Origin: Ashinkailepas kermadecensis
Lineage: Eukaryota; Arthropoda; Thecostraca; Neolepadidae
Reading direction: 5' to 3'
Assembly: GCA_034440615.1 (NCBI GenBank)
Contig: JAOTOM010001536.1
Location: 1-64,000 of the forward strand
DNA: 64,000 nucleotides
The position numbers and the translations under genes are program-made. This document shows, piece after piece, positions 10,971 through 23,358 of this stretch. Each line of letters opens with the position of its first letter. Position 1 is the stretch's first letter. The notes under the pieces were generated by a model, which was not told the origin of the DNA, ran no database searches, and worked only from the letters and a program-made list of their open reading frames with translations.

Positions 10971-12032
10971 CTGGAACTGACGTTACGGCCCGATCAACTG
11001 ACCAGTCGCGAGAACGAGGTCACTAAGCCGGGACCGGGGGTCACGACCTGATCAACTAACCAGTCGGGGAAGTGGGTCTTGACCAGATTAACTGATCAGT
11101 CGGAAGAACGAGACTATGTGGGCTGGCCTTGATGCTAAGGAGTTAGATATACTGGCTGCATAATTTTGTCGCGCAAACGCCGCTTCTTTTATGTGGCTTT
11201 GGTGCCATTTTATGAGATCATTGCACATCTCTGAATTATAGAGAATTGTTTTCTGCATTCGAACATTTTTATAGAGGCGTGAGCACCTCCAGAATGCATA
11301 ACATACGAGGACAGATTCCATGATAAAGATGATGAAGAGTTCTATTATAAGATATAAGATATATATATATATATATAAGATATAAGATGATGAAGTGTTC
11401 TATTAACAAGAAGAGACATGGAACTTTCTGCGTGTGTGGAATAAAATGATACAGAGCTTAATGTGACCAAATTTCGATTGTTTCCAGGCAATATTTTTCA
11501 AATGAAGTGGCACGGAAAGCGAGTATTGATCTAATTATAAAAGAGAATCTGGCACACTGCAAAATGGGAAACGAGGGAATACTATATAGACTTTAATAGT
11601 TTTACAAGTCACGGTTTTTTCAGGAGACGATTGAAGTCCCCTAACAGCTACTTTTTTCTTACGCTTTGTGGTACTGTTGCACTTCTTGCCAATGCTTTGG
11701 TACTCTTCGTGTTACTGTTACATGTACTTGCGAACACAGAATCAAAATGTGCTGCAAATTATCGTTGAAAGATCAGCCACCTAACGGCGCGCTTTATGCG
11801 CCATTCGAAGTCGAGCTATGTCACCTTAGATCACAGGAAATACAGTATCATTTTTAGCTTCACGTTTTTAGTATCACTTTAACCATCGCAGTCCTTTTTC
11901 GCGCCATCGACTGAGTAATGCTGCGTCAAACCTCTAGCCCCTGTTCATGCACGCCATCTTGTCATCTTTCCCAAGGTAGGGGGTAACTGCGACCCACAGA
12001 ATTTCCAATAAACATGAACATAAAAACAGTTT
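10971..12032. other. Intron sequence, no gene seen
   Basis: Three imperfect copies of an AACTGACCAGTCGCGAGAAC-type word lie at 10945-11110. A TA microsatellite lies at 11358-11378. The rest is AT-rich and unremarkable. Confidence 0.6.
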
Positions 12033-12239
12033 GTTGCATGCAAGGGCGTCGCCACCGGGGGGGGGGGGCAGGGGGCAGTCGCCCCCTGCCGTCAAACGGG
12101 GGGCGCCGCCCCCTGACATTTGAGGAGGCCCCTATCCGGAAATACACAGGAAAAAGTGAGCAACGAGGCCGACGAGACACGAGAGGAGGCCTCCAAGACG
12201 TGAGAGGAGGCCCCTAATTTGAAGAAGGAGTCACCTAGG

Positions 12240-13815
12240 AGGGGATAGGAGTCCCCAGAAATCACGAGAGTGCCAACAATTGGCACGGAGGCCCCCAGGA
12301 ATGCAAAGGATGCCCCCAGGATTGCAAACGAGGCCCCCAGGATTACAAAGGAGGCCTCCAGGATTACAAAGGAGGCCTCCAGGATTGAAAAGGAGGCCCC
12401 CAGGATTGCAAAGGAGGCCCCCCAGGATTGCAAAGGAGGCCCCCAGGTTTGCAAAGGAGGACTCAAGGATTGCAAAGGAGGCCCCCAGGAATGCAAAGGA
12501 GGCCCCCAGGATTGCAAAGGAGGCCTCCAAGATTACAAAGGAAGCCCACATGATTACAAAGGAGGCCCCCAGGATTGCAAAGGAGGCCTCCATGATTACA
12601 AAGGAGGCCCCCATGATTGAAAAGGAGGCCCCCCAAGATTGCAAAGGAGGCCCCCAGGATTGCAAGGGAGGCATCCATGATTACAAAGGAGGCCCCCTGG
12701 ATTGAAAAGGAGGCCCCCAGGATTGCAAAGGAGGCCCCCAGGATTGCAAAGGAGGCCCCCAGGTTTGCAAAGGTGGCCTCCAGGATTGCAAAGGAGACCC
12801 CCAGGAATGCAAAGGAGGCCTTCACGATTGCAAAGGAGGCCTCCAGGATTACCAAGGAGGCCCTCAGGATTGCAAAGGAGGCCCCCAGGATTGCAAAGTA
12901 GGCCTCCAGGATTACAAAGGAGGCCCCCAGGATTGAAAAGGAGGCCCCCAGGATTGAAAAGAAGGCCCCAGGATTGCAAAAGAGGCTCCCAGGATTACAA
13001 AGGAGGCCACCAGAATTTCAAAAGAGGACTCCAGGATTGCAAAGGAGGCCCCCATGATTGCAAAGGATGCCCCAGGATTGCAAAGGAGGCCTCCCGGCAA
13101 TGCAAAGGAGGCCCCCAGGATTGCAAAGGAGGCCCCAGGTTTGCAAAGTAGGCCCCCAGGATTGCAAAGGAGGCCCCCAGGATTGCAAAGGAGGCCTCCA
13201 GGACTACAAAGGAGGCCCCAGGATTACAAAGGAGGCCCCCAGGATTGAAAAGGAGGCCCCCAGGATTGCAAAGGAGACCCCAGGATTGCAAAGGAGGCCC
13301 CCGGATTGCAAAGGATGTCCCAGGATTGCAAAGGAGGCCCCCATGATTACAAAGGAGGACTCCAGGATTGCAAAGGAGGCCCGCAGGATTGCAAAGGAGG
13401 ACACCAGGATTGCAAAAGGAGGCCTCAGGATTGATTGCAAAGGAGGCCCCATGATTACAAAGGAGGACTCCAGGATTGCAAAGGAGGCACCAGGATTGCA
13501 AAGGAGGCCCCCAGGATTACAAAGGAGGACTCCAGGATTGCAAAGGAGACCCCCAGGATTGCAAAAGGAGGCCTCCAGGATTGCAAAGGAGGCCCCAGGA
13601 TTGCACAGGAGGCCCCTAGGATTGTAAAGGAGGCCCTCAGGATTGCGAAGGAAGCCCACAGGATTGTAAAGGAGGCCCCCAGGATTGCAAAGGAGGACCC
13701 AGGATTGCAAAGGAGACCCCCCATGATTGCAAAGGAGGCCCCCAGGATTACAAAGGAGGCCCCCAGGATTGCAAAGGAGGCCCTCAGGATTGCAAAGGAG
13801 GCCCCAATACGGGAA
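12240..13815. repeat. 21-bp minisatellite inside the hAT-like element
   Basis: About 75 units have period 21 bp and core CCCCCAGGATTGCAAAGGAG; GATTACAAAG and one-base C-tract length variants are common. Several frames on both strands lack stops, producing RRPPGLQ-like or CNPGGLL-like open frames that are shadows of the repeat. One-base deletions in the C run shift the frame repeatedly, which argues against translation. Confidence 0.95.
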
Positions 13816-16720
13816 GGGAGACCTCAGAAAATGAGAGAAGGCCCTAAGACGGAAGAGAAAGCCAGTGTATATGAGATGAGGTTTCGGAGACGTAAAAGCA
13901 GTCCCCGAAACGGGTAAGGTATAATCTATCAAGGTACACCAAGATAGAAAAGGATAATCCAGAAAAGTGGCAGGAAGCACCTAATTCGGAAGAGGACGAT
14001 ATAAGATTGGAAAGAGACCATATGATGCACGAGGAAGCCCCTAAAATAGGAGAGAATGGCCATTAGATAAGAGGGATGGCTCCCACGCGAGAAAGAAGGC
14101 TTCAAGACGGGTAAGAAGGTCCCCAGGAAATGAAAAGGTAACTGAGATAGGAAAGGTTGCGTGTAATTTGGAAGAGGAGCCACCTAAGAGAGAACAGGAG
14201 TCCACCAGGAGATAAGAGGCCAACCTTAAAATTGGAAAAGATAGAATCAAAACGCGGAACAGGAGGCCCCGAAGACGTGAGAGCAGGCCCCTAATTTGAA
14301 AAAGAAAGCCTCTAAAAGAAAAAAGGAGGCCCCTGCCGGACTCGAGAGGAGTCCATCGAGATGGAGTAGGAGGTCTCCAGGGCCGAATGAGGCCCCGACG
14401 ACCGGAAGGAATTCCCAGGAAATGAGAGAAGGCCCTTAAAATGGGAGTGGTAGGTAGCAGGTATGGAAGGAGGCGAGGTTTCCAAAATTGAAGATCCCTC
14501 AAGACGGGTAAGCTTTGCGAGGACAAAGGAGGAGGCCCACGAGGCGTAGCAGGAGGCCCCTAATTTGGCAGAGGATGCCCCTGGAACATGAGAGGAAGTC
14601 CCATGCCATGTTAAAGGGGCCCCAGGATGTGGGAGGAGGTCCTCCAAAACGGGAGAGGAGGACCATTGAATATAGAGGAGGGTAGGACGGACGAGAAGAC
14701 GTCCAAAACCGGTAAAGAAGCTCCAGGAAATGAGACGAGACCCCTAAGACGCGAGAGGAGGTCTATAATTTGCTAGAAGCACCTGAAATGGCAGGAGTCG
14801 TGCCGGGTACTTGAAATCACGACATGGGCCCAAAAAGATCCGGACGGGGCCCCTGAAAATCTCGCTGAGCCTAAGGGTACCAAAAATGCACGCCCGGATC
14901 ATGAAAATCACGCTAGGGGCACGATTAGTCGTACCGTTCCCCAACAGCATCATTTGGACACAAATGAAGCCAACGAAAAACAATCCGGACATGGATAATC
15001 ACTCTTGGGCCCCAACAATGACACCAAAAGCATCCAAAACATATTGGACACCCACAAAGTGTGGAGGTCGCTAAAACTCGCGCTAGGGATCCAAGCAAAT
15101 GACGTCGGAACACAAAAGATTACATTGGACTAAAAAAGTCGCGTCGCAGCCTTCGAAAATCTCACTGGGGACCAAAAAAGTCGCGTCGCAGCCTTCGAAA
15201 ATCTCACTGGGGACCAAAAAAGTCGCGCCTGGACCCCAAAGGTTGCTGCTGCCCCAAAAATCAATTATCAACCGGAATGTCACTCTGCGCCCAAAAAATC
15301 GGGTCAAAGTCTCCCGCAAAACCCGTTGGGCACTGGAAAAAAACGTGTCAGGGCACCGAAAAAAATCGCACCTGGAGACCGAAGAATCGTACCAGGACCC
15401 AAAAATATCACATAAGGACCTATAGAAAAAATAGAACTCCTTCGGTGGCCGCAGTGACATATCAAAGGCCCCTCCCTCCTAAGAGGGATATGCTCCCAAT
15501 AATCGAGCCGAGGCCCCCAAAAGTCGCGCTGGGACCACAAAAATTCGCGTCGGTCCACCAGAATTCGCGTAGGGGCTCAAAGTAAATACGTCGGGCCCCA
15601 AAAAACTCACTCCGAGGCACGAAAATCTGCAACAGGAACCGCCAAGATCGCGTTGGGGTCACAGCTAAGTACAACGCGCCCCGCAAACTCGAACCGGTCC
15701 CACCAAATTTCGCGCTCGGACCCACAATTCGGTAGTACCAAAAATGTCGCGCTAGGACCCATCGGTTGTACCAAAAAGTTGGTCTGGGCATAAAATATTA
15801 ACGTCGGGGCTGCCAACAATTGGCGTCTATGGCCCCACATAGGCACCGTGTGACCCCCAAAGTCCCATCGGTATCCGAAAAATAAAGCCGGAGCCCTCCA
15901 AAATCAGGAGGGATTGCAAAAAAAAAGTATGGGTCAGGACAATGGTTCTGGAGCACCGAACATGTCATCAGATGCCTTGACAAATCGCGTATGGCATCGA
16001 AAAACATACCGGAGCTCGAAGAAAATCGAGGTGAGATACAAAAACATGGCACCAGGGACTCGAAACATCAGGGCGGGATTCGGAAGTTAAAGAAAATTCA
16101 GAAGAGATCCACAAAAATAGCGTTGAGCCCAGATAACTGGCGTTGGGTCCCGGAACTACGCGCCTGGGCGCGATAAGTCGCGCTGGGACCCAGAAAAAAC
16201 GCACCGAAGCCTCAAAATCGTACTGGGGCCCCACAAATGTGCGTCAGAATCCCCAGATAAACACAGCGGGACCCTAAGAGCACAACGGGGACCGAAAATG
16301 CGACTGGCCCTTCAGAGCGCAGTCTCGTAAAAAGCGGCAGGGTCCGAAAACATGCGTTGTAGCCATAACTATATATACCGGGAACACTAAAAAAAAACAA
16401 AAAACACAAACACCGGAAGCTCTCAAGGCACACAGGGGCCATATGACCGCACAAGGGCCTGAAAAGAGGCTGGGGCCGCAAAAAGCAACATGATCCCAAA
16501 ACGAACAAAAATACCGGGCACTAAGTAAACACATTGAGATCTTTGAAAGCGCCCCAACAACTAAAAAAAAATATTCGGTGCGCAAAAAAAAGCAACAAAA
16601 CCCTAAAACGAGCAGGGGTTTCCAAAATGCGTTGGGCCTCTAACAAAAATGAATTGGAGCATTAAGACACATCCGTAGACAAAGAAATACGAAACGGGTC
16701 CAAAGAAGTACACTCAGGCA
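13816..16720. repeat. Degenerate interior repeats of the hAT-like element
   Basis: 13816-14790 is a loose repeat of AGGAGGCCCCTAA-like words every 25-35 bp, apparently an older form of the 21-bp unit. 14800-16720 changes to GGGGCCCCAAAAATCGCGCTG-like words every 20-30 bp. The exact word TCGCGTCGCAGCCTTCG is duplicated at 15139 and 15181 (42-bp period). 14940-15420 is colinear with 56260-56700, so this block is a shared element interior. Confidence 0.75.
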
Positions 16721-18160
16721 GGGCTTCGGTTCGGTAGCCAAACTGGAAGCATGTTTAATCAAAGATATGAGGTGCATGAAAGCTCAGCGGGTATCCGCAT
16801 TTCTTCACCATAAAATATGGTAAGAAGGGAACTAATGATCGAATTTAATTAATTGAATTTTCGCAGCGAACGCCCATACGAAGCATTTTATCACGTCAGA
16901 TATGGCGCAAGTCTATCATGTGGCAGCAATTAACAAAGCGTAGGAGGCCCAGCAGAATCCGTAGCACAGCAGTGCGAGGTGACTTATCAAGGAATACCAA
17001 AAGAATACATTTGAACAGGTTGTGGGAGCTAGGGTTGAAATCCGACGAATCAGAAACGATAGTGGTAGATTAGGCCACTCCACAGGATAATTCAGTTGAT
17101 CAGTAATTATTTTATTTAAAAAGTTCCCCTTTGACAAAATAGTGGTCGAAATCGGAAGACTTTATTCAGTAGTTGGACCCCCTCCAAATACGTTTGCCCC
17201 CTCCCCTTGACGCAAATATGGGTGCGTCACTGGTCTCCCAATAATTTTCAGAAACTTACGCCCATGGAGCAAAGCCAACATTGCGGGGGTAAATTCCCCC
17301 TCACAAGCATACAAAACAACTCCGATGCCCCATATTAAATGGGAGGAATGATGTTTTAAAATGTATTTTCTTCCTACAAAGTTGTCTTCTGTGATTACAG
17401 CCTGCATGATTAGAGCTTCCCAGCTTCAGTACCTTCTCAACGACATAATTTACAAAACGGTACAGCACAGCGATAACCATGGGCGTGACGGCGTGGAATT
17501 CGAAGGTTTTGCATTGTTTATGCATTGTCATTGTTACATTGTTGCATTGACATTGATGCATGGTTGTTCAATGCTTGTTCTTGCCGTGAATTTATTCGCG
17601 GAGTATTTATTATTTTAGCTTCTGTGCCAAGTGCCTTGCAACCAGCACCAAATGTTATGAAAAAAAATTAACAAATCCCTAAGATGACGATCAGAAAACC
17701 AATTCAATCCACTTCTCGTTGTCACCTTCGCGAAATTGTTGTCCTGGGACTGAGAAATGATCGTTTAAGTTTGTTTATGAGATCAAGCTGGTGGGAATGA
17801 CTAACAGTAGTGATGAACCTAGCTATATTTAGTTAAACTTGGTGAACAAAGAAGTGGGTTGATCAATGGGAGATATCTTTAAGATATGCTCAGCACGAGC
17901 CCCACCAGCTCGCTACAATCTAGAGGCCAGCGGGACGATTCTTCTCGTCGATAAAGCATAAAGATATTGGTTTGTTTTGGCACTGACGTATTTATCTACA
18001 TTTGCTTATTTATACCCTGGTATGGCTCGGTTTTCAGCGAAAAAAAAAGATTCTTGCTATTGCGCTTTGCGTAAATTATATACCATGCCAAGAACAAACA
18101 AGACATCAATATGAAATCATGTTCCCATTCGGGAACCATACTAAGAGCCTAAAAAGCAAG
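16721..18160. other. Right interior of the hAT-like element, AT-rich
   Basis: No transposase domain or other gene was recognised. Short open frames at 16916-17618 look random. A possible nested insertion at 17140-17280 carries CCCCCTCC runs and ends TTACGCCCATGG, but no target duplication was seen. Confidence 0.5.
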
Positions 18161-18263
18161 AGGAGGCCCTAACACAGTGGAGGCCCCTTTTCGAGGAGCA
18201 GGAGGCCCCCTATCAACATTGCCCCCCCTGGAAGAATTTCGTGGCGACGCCACTGGTTGCATG

Positions 18264-19076
18264 TAAAGAGATCTTGTGATTGACACCGATTTTGATACCT
18301 TCTATTACTGATTGATCTCACAGGGCACCTTTCCACAATTTTGCACCCTGATGCATTACCCACCCTGGTAATTGTTATTACCCACCCTGGTAATTGTTAT
18401 CTGTGCACGCACAATAACGGATGAACGCTTAAAATGTCCACCATAGTAGATCCCCGGTACCTTTAGATGCTAACTATGTTTGATTTGTTACATTTCAACC
18501 CGTAGGTCAACGGTGAGATGAGGCTCAAATGTTTATTTATTTTTGGAAATGTGCGAACTTGTGCTCGAAAACCCTGTTTTCTAGTATCTAGAAGCCAAAA
18601 TGGATGTCAAAGTCAGCTTTAGCACCTGAAGACTCACAGTGAAGTATAATCTTTACCGATACTTTTGATGTCAACTCAGCACCTCCTGGTATATTGAAGG
18701 TCGTATATTTTCTTTACACGCAAAGAGTTATTTAAGACCAAGTTGGGTCCACGATTTCCAATGACCTGAGACAGGTCAATGACATACTTAAACAAGCAAG
18801 CTGAGTTGTTCGCCACCCTGCCACACCCAACATTGGCCACTTGGAGGCAGGGCTGTTGTTTTGTATACCTTTGGAGTGACATGTGCCACCTCAATGTTCA
18901 AGTTTGCCCCTCCAATAGTGAAAATGTCCCCCCCACAATATGAAGTGGAAATGGGCAGGCAACAACAAGTATAACACTGCGGGCTACATTGGAGCGGTAG
19001 CAACCGATGGTTCCGCCGATGGCCCCGCCGATGGCTCAGGAACTAATGACGTCCGTCCGTTCACTCTGGTGATCTG
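18264..19076. other. Intron sequence, no gene seen
   Basis: ATTACCCACCCTGGTAATTGTT is given twice in tandem around 18355-18400. Otherwise ordinary AT-rich sequence. Confidence 0.5.
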
Positions 19077-19707
19077 TCACCCAGGATGGTTTCCAGGCGA
19101 CTGACCGCCACCGTTGACGTCGCGACCAAGTAGTGTGGCCAGCGTACTAGTGTCCGGAGACACTGCGCCGAATGGCACCGTCTGCGCTGCTGAGCACCTT
19201 GTCGACATTGCCGACACCAGGCCTGAAGCCGAGGCTTCAAAGAATCTTTCAGCTGCGGTAGTCAGTTGGTCCAGAGTGCTTCCTCTGACGGCAGCGATAA
19301 TGCTGCCCAAGCCTGCGGCAGCCGTTGAAGAAATGGTCTATAACAGCTCACGCGGGTGTAGAGCATCCCGTGTTGTACCTAGTTATGAGTGCATCCACAG
19401 GAGCACTTGGAACGGCTTCTGGTCTCCAAGCTTCTGGCGGGGCAATAGGGCTTCCAGGAGGGACGCTCGCAATTGCACCAACCTACGTCTCAGGGCGTCA
19501 ATGAGGGTCACGAAACTGGGCGTCTTGGACGCGGTAATATCCGCTCCTGCGTGGTGATCGACACAGAAATCCCACTGCGCGGTGATCGACACAGAAAGGT
19601 TTGCCACCAGCAAGTCGAACTTGGTGCTGTCTTCTTGAATTCCAGCCACCCCAAATGCACAGTTCGTCTGTGTCGGCTAGAGATCTGTCTTCTCCGGAGA
19701 AAGGCAA
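19077..19707 (-). pseudogene. Ty3/gypsy-like gag fragment, frameshifted
   Basis: Three pieces in different frames align in order to an arthropod LTR-retrotransposon gag. They are GIQEDSTKFDLLVANLS and LGDQKPFQVLLWMH in the frame ending at 19383, FLQRLPQAWAALSLPSEEAL around 19310-19370, and LDQLTTAAERFFEAS in the frame ending at 19077. The family pattern is F-x(3)-GI-x(2)-D-x-TKF, then LGD-K-P-x-LL-M, then F-LQRLP and LD-LA-ADR. At least two frameshifts plus stops separate the pieces, so it is dead. No zinc knuckle, protease or pol was seen nearby. Confidence 0.72.
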
Positions 19708-19750
19708 AACTGTGCTAGCCTGAACGCGGCCAGCTGCTGGCTTGCAGATG

Positions 19751-20485
19751 CAGGAGTCAGGGGCAGATACAGGGAGGAGGGGGGGGGGGGGTGCCTCCCT
19801 CCCGGAGGCATGTGTCTCCCTCCTATAGAAGGTGGCCGCTTCTCCGGCCGGGAAAAGGCGCTCATCCGGGATGGCTCGAGTGAACCCCCCCCTGTATTTT
19901 TTTAGTCAGAAGCGCCCCTCCGAGATAAAAAGACGCCTCTTCAGCGTGCTCGAATGGACCCCGCTCGAATTTTTCGGTCAGAGTCTCCCCTCGAAAGGAA
20001 AAGACGTCCCGCCAGGCAGGAGCGAGTTCAGAAATTGCAATGAGGGGAAATTAGTCTCTGGAGCCTCTAGCTGAAAAAAAAATTGACAGATGGGGTGCAC
20101 TCGGGCCTTCACGGGGGGGCACCTTTACCTTCCAAGGTACGCATCTGACTGAACAATTCGGGAGTTCACTGAAACACATTGGATGGGGGTCTTTCCTTTC
20201 CAAGGAGCGCCTCTGGCTGAATAATTCGATGGGATGCACTCGAGTACACCAAAAGGGCACCTTTTCCTCTGAGAGGGACGAGTCTGGCTGGGAAATTCGA
20301 TGGGGAGGTACTCGAGCTTTCCAGGAGTGGAGCATTTTCCCGGCCGAAGGGGTGCCAACTTCCATGTCGGCACACATGCCTTCAGTGCCACCCCTGTATC
20401 CACCCTTCATACAAGTACTTTTTTAGTGGCGTCCCTCCAAAGAAATGACACCCCTTCAGACAAGTGCCCCCATGACAATTCCTAA
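19751..20485. repeat. Degenerate repeat block, possible hAT-like remnant
   Basis: It begins CAGGGGCAGATACAGGG and ends near CCCTGTATCCACCC (20394-20407), an imperfect inverted pair. Between these, words such as ATTCGATGGG and CTCGAG(T/C) followed by AAAGG recur about every 50-60 bp. No matching target duplication was found. A related block is at 39890-40360. Confidence 0.4.
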
Positions 20486-20486
20486 A

Positions 20487-21147
20487 CCCGGCCCTGGCAG
20501 GAGTCACTGGCGCCGACAGGGCCCTGGCAGGAGTCACTGGCGCCGACAGGGCCCTGGCAGGAGTCACTGGCGCCGACAGGGCCCTGGCAGGAGTCACTGG
20601 CGCCGACAGGGCCCTGGCAGGAGTCACTGGCGCCGACAGGCGGCAGGAGTCACTGGCGCCGACAGGGCCCTGGCAGGAGTCACTGGCGCCGACAGGGCCC
20701 TGGAGGAGTCACTGGCGCCGACAGGGCCGGCCCTGGCAGGAGTCACTGGCGCCGACAGGGCCCTGGCAGGAGTCACTGGCGCCGACAGGGCCCTGGCCTG
20801 CCAGGAGTCACTGGCGCCGACAGGGCCCTGGCAGGAGTCACTGGCGCCGACAGGGCCCTGGCAGGAGTCACTGGCGCCGACAGGGCCCTGGCAGGAGTCA
20901 CTGGCGCCGACAGGGCCCTGGCAGGAGTCACTGGCGCCGACAGGGCCCTGGCAGGAGTCACTGGCGCCGACAGGGCCCTGGCAGGAGTCACTGGCGCCGA
21001 CAGGGCCCTGGCAAGTCACTGGCGCCGACAGGCCTGCGGGTCACTGGCGCCGACAGGCCTGGAGGGTCACTGGCGCCGACAGGGCCCTGGCAGGAGTCAC
21101 TGGCGCCGACAGGGCCCTGGCAGGAGTCACTGGCGCCGACAGGGCCA
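20487..21147. repeat. 30-bp minisatellite in the intron between exons 7 and 8
   Basis: About 22 units of 30 bp have core GTCACTGGCGCCGACAGGGC, with truncated units at 20640, 20705, 20735 and 21010-21070. Period 30 keeps frames open on both strands. It is not next to any exon I recognise. Confidence 0.94.
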
Positions 21148-22005
21148 TTGACGATTCCTTTTCTTGCACATCCTGGTCTTTTTCCCGGAGCTACAACATG
21201 GTGTGTGGCCCATCACCCGATGCCAAAACTTCAGCGAATGAGACCGCCAGAGAGTGGTGCATATTTGATGCCTTGTACTGCACTTACATGCTGTCTTCTG
21301 GCCTTTGCGTTCGCAGAAACCCCGTTTGCTCGCACGTGGCCAGGTTTTGTTCCCAGCATTGCTTTCCCCTGGCCATGTGCACCGGCTGTTTTCCAAGATA
21401 GTTGTGCAGTCTCACACCCTTAGCACGACCTCAACATTGATAATGCACGTAGCAAGTGTGCGCGTCTGTGATAATGCGGGCAGCAAGTGTGCATCTGCAA
21501 GGTTTTCGTTTCACGTTGGTGACGACGGACCCAATTCAATATCGACATTTGTTCTGCTACTTGAGTTTAGAAACACTACAAGACATGGATCAAGCTCCCC
21601 TTTACATCGCTCACGACGGATGCTTCATTCCACCACATGCATTCCCTTATTAGTGGGGTACTGGTACTGATAACGGGGTTGAGGCTACAGGGGGTGTAAT
21701 ATGATTGGTTTCAGGGGTGTGATGTGGTCATACATATGCATGTGTACATTTTGGTGTTGTAGTCTGGCGGTTGGTGGGACACCGCGGCAGATGGCAAATG
21801 ACGGTGTCGTTCCTAAATACTCTGAGTTGTGTTTTATGTGCCCTCAGATTATTAAAGGCGTGAAGGCGTTGTATTATTTTCTTCATCATGGTATTGTGCA
21901 ACAGCCATCGCATCTTTATATTTTCACGACAGGTCACTATAATTTGAAGACAAGGATTTGCTGACTTGATCTAGATTGCCAGATGTAGCCATGCTTGGTA
22001 TGTTC
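21148..22005. other. Intron sequence, no gene seen
   Basis: Moderately GC-rich to 21660 then AT-rich. Overlapping short frames on the plus strand show no family match. Confidence 0.5.
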
Positions 22006-22162
22006 GTTATTGGTTTTACGACACATTGACCGTTGAGTCATGTAGCGTCGCCAATCTCTCGCCGATTGGCCGCGGGCGAAGAATAGCTAGCGACAGATGA
22101 GACTCGAACCCACAACTTTTCGATTGCGATACGGGCAACTTACCCCTATACTACTCGTCCCC
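22006..22162 (-). mobile_element. tRNA-derived SINE, full-length, diverged
   Basis: The minus strand starts GGGGACGAGTAGTATAGGGG (A box region) and contains GGGTTCGAGTCTCATC (B box), then the family tail ending AAAACCAATAAC. It is more diverged than the copies at 30914 and 43804. No clear target duplication remains. Confidence 0.85.
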
Positions 22163-23207
22163 ATATATACCTGGCATGTATTCGTCCACAGACGTTTCCA
22201 AAGCAGCGTTCACCTTACGAGTTTGCACTGGCTGTTCAGACAGAGTGAGCGAGCTTTCCGAGCGAACGCAGTGATACAAATGCTAAAACCCACTTGGTAT
22301 TGCTTGCTTGGATTTTGAAGATATCTTGAACTCGGCCTCTTTCCATGTGATATTGGCATGAGATGAACTGGAGTGAAGACGGTGCGTTTGGTATATTTAA
22401 CTGGTAACTGTACTTTATAAAGAATACATATTTCCATTCTTCACCATCAAGAAAGAACACATCAATATGACCCCAAATCGATTAAAAAGTTGTCTATAAG
22501 AACTCCACATTTTATATTGAATATACAACATTACATAACAATATCGTCGCCCGTTTATTAGATAATGTTTATAAAAAAACAAGCGGATGGACCCTCCGCC
22601 CCCCCCCCCCACTCCTTCGGTGCGCGTGTGAAACAGCCACATCTTATACCTACATCAATCCTGCGGCACTTTGCCCCCTCAATACTTTTCATAAAACAAC
22701 ACCTATGCTTGGGGGCAATAAGTGAGATTAATTGACGATAAATCACGATTTCGAAAAAAAAACACAATGGTCTGTCTTCCCTCTTCGGAAGTCATTGGCC
22801 AGTGACTTAACCAAGCACCTTCTAATCTTGCTATTCTATGAGGTCGACAACGGAAGTCCTATCAACTACTCCAAACAGCAACGCGACGTCACGTGCCATT
22901 TTCCGTAGTCACAAGTTAACTTCGGAGTGAGTTACATAAATAGGCACGGGCAGGGGTCAGATTGGGCTGCTGCTCCTGCTGCACAGGCGTGTAGCAAATG
23001 GCGAATAGTGACCAATAGAGGTCAACAAGGAAAAATATTGGGAACATATCTCTCCTGGATGTTTTCCCAACTTATGGGCTACACCACGACAATGCTAATA
23101 CAAAAGAAGCTGAAACGTCATTGAGATGCAGGAATTTCAACGGAGAGTTTTTGCCCTCAGCATCCGACAACATCACGTGTCAAGTTCACCAGAAGCGTGT
23201 CACTCAC
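22163..23207. other. Intron sequence, no gene seen
   Basis: A C run lies at 22600-22612. The rest is AT-rich with nothing recognisable. Confidence 0.5.
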
Positions 23208-23358
23208 TGTTCTTGCGGCCGTTGTACACGACTGTGCGCGAGGGAGCACCCTCGCCGGCGGTGCCGACGGCCGTCACCCAGACCTGGTAGCGCTGGTAGT
23301 GGACCAGGTGGTCCAGGGTCACCACCAGCCGCTGACTCGGCCACCATTCCAACCGGCG
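23208..23358 (-). CDS. Dscam-like: Dscam-like exon 7: second half of FN4
   Basis: This exon has 151 nt, phase 0 to phase 1. The acceptor is CGACCAG|CGC and the donor is AACA|GTGAGT. It encodes RRLEWWPSQRLVVTLDHLVH, then YQRYQVWVTAVGTAGEGAPS and RTVVYNGRKN: strands D to G of Fn3. The motif Y-x-V-W-V-T-A followed by G-E-G-x-PS is typical of the Dscam FN4 just before Ig10. The polypyrimidine tract is poor, so the acceptor is a little uncertain, but it is the site that matches the phase of exon 6. The next intron is 12.2 kb, about half of it one hAT-like element. Confidence 0.86.

Larger units (their letters stand above)
12041..18255. mobile_element. 6.2-kb hAT-like element, non-autonomous, with 8-bp target duplication
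   Basis: The left end is CAAGGGCGTCGCCAC and the right end, reversed, is CAGTGGCGTCGCCAC, agreeing at 13 of 15 positions. Both are flanked by the identical 8-mer GTTGCATG (12033-12040 and 18256-18263). Terminal CA(A/G)NGGCG and an 8-bp target duplication are hAT superfamily traits. Both subterminal regions share AGGAGGCCCCT words, which tie the ends to the interior minisatellite. No transposase frame is visible, so mobilisation would have to be in trans. The element sits in the intron between exons 7 and 8 of the Dscam-like gene. A much shorter relative with the same termini is at 58717-59049. Confidence 0.82.

Noticed and set aside
12092..13980. Many 60-258-codon proline/arginine or CNPGG-rich frames
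   Set aside because: Shadows of the 21-bp minisatellite; frame changes with every C-run variant.
20382..21401. 318-codon plus-strand frame and its minus-strand counterparts
   Set aside because: Product of the 30-bp array; no domain and frame shifts at truncated units.
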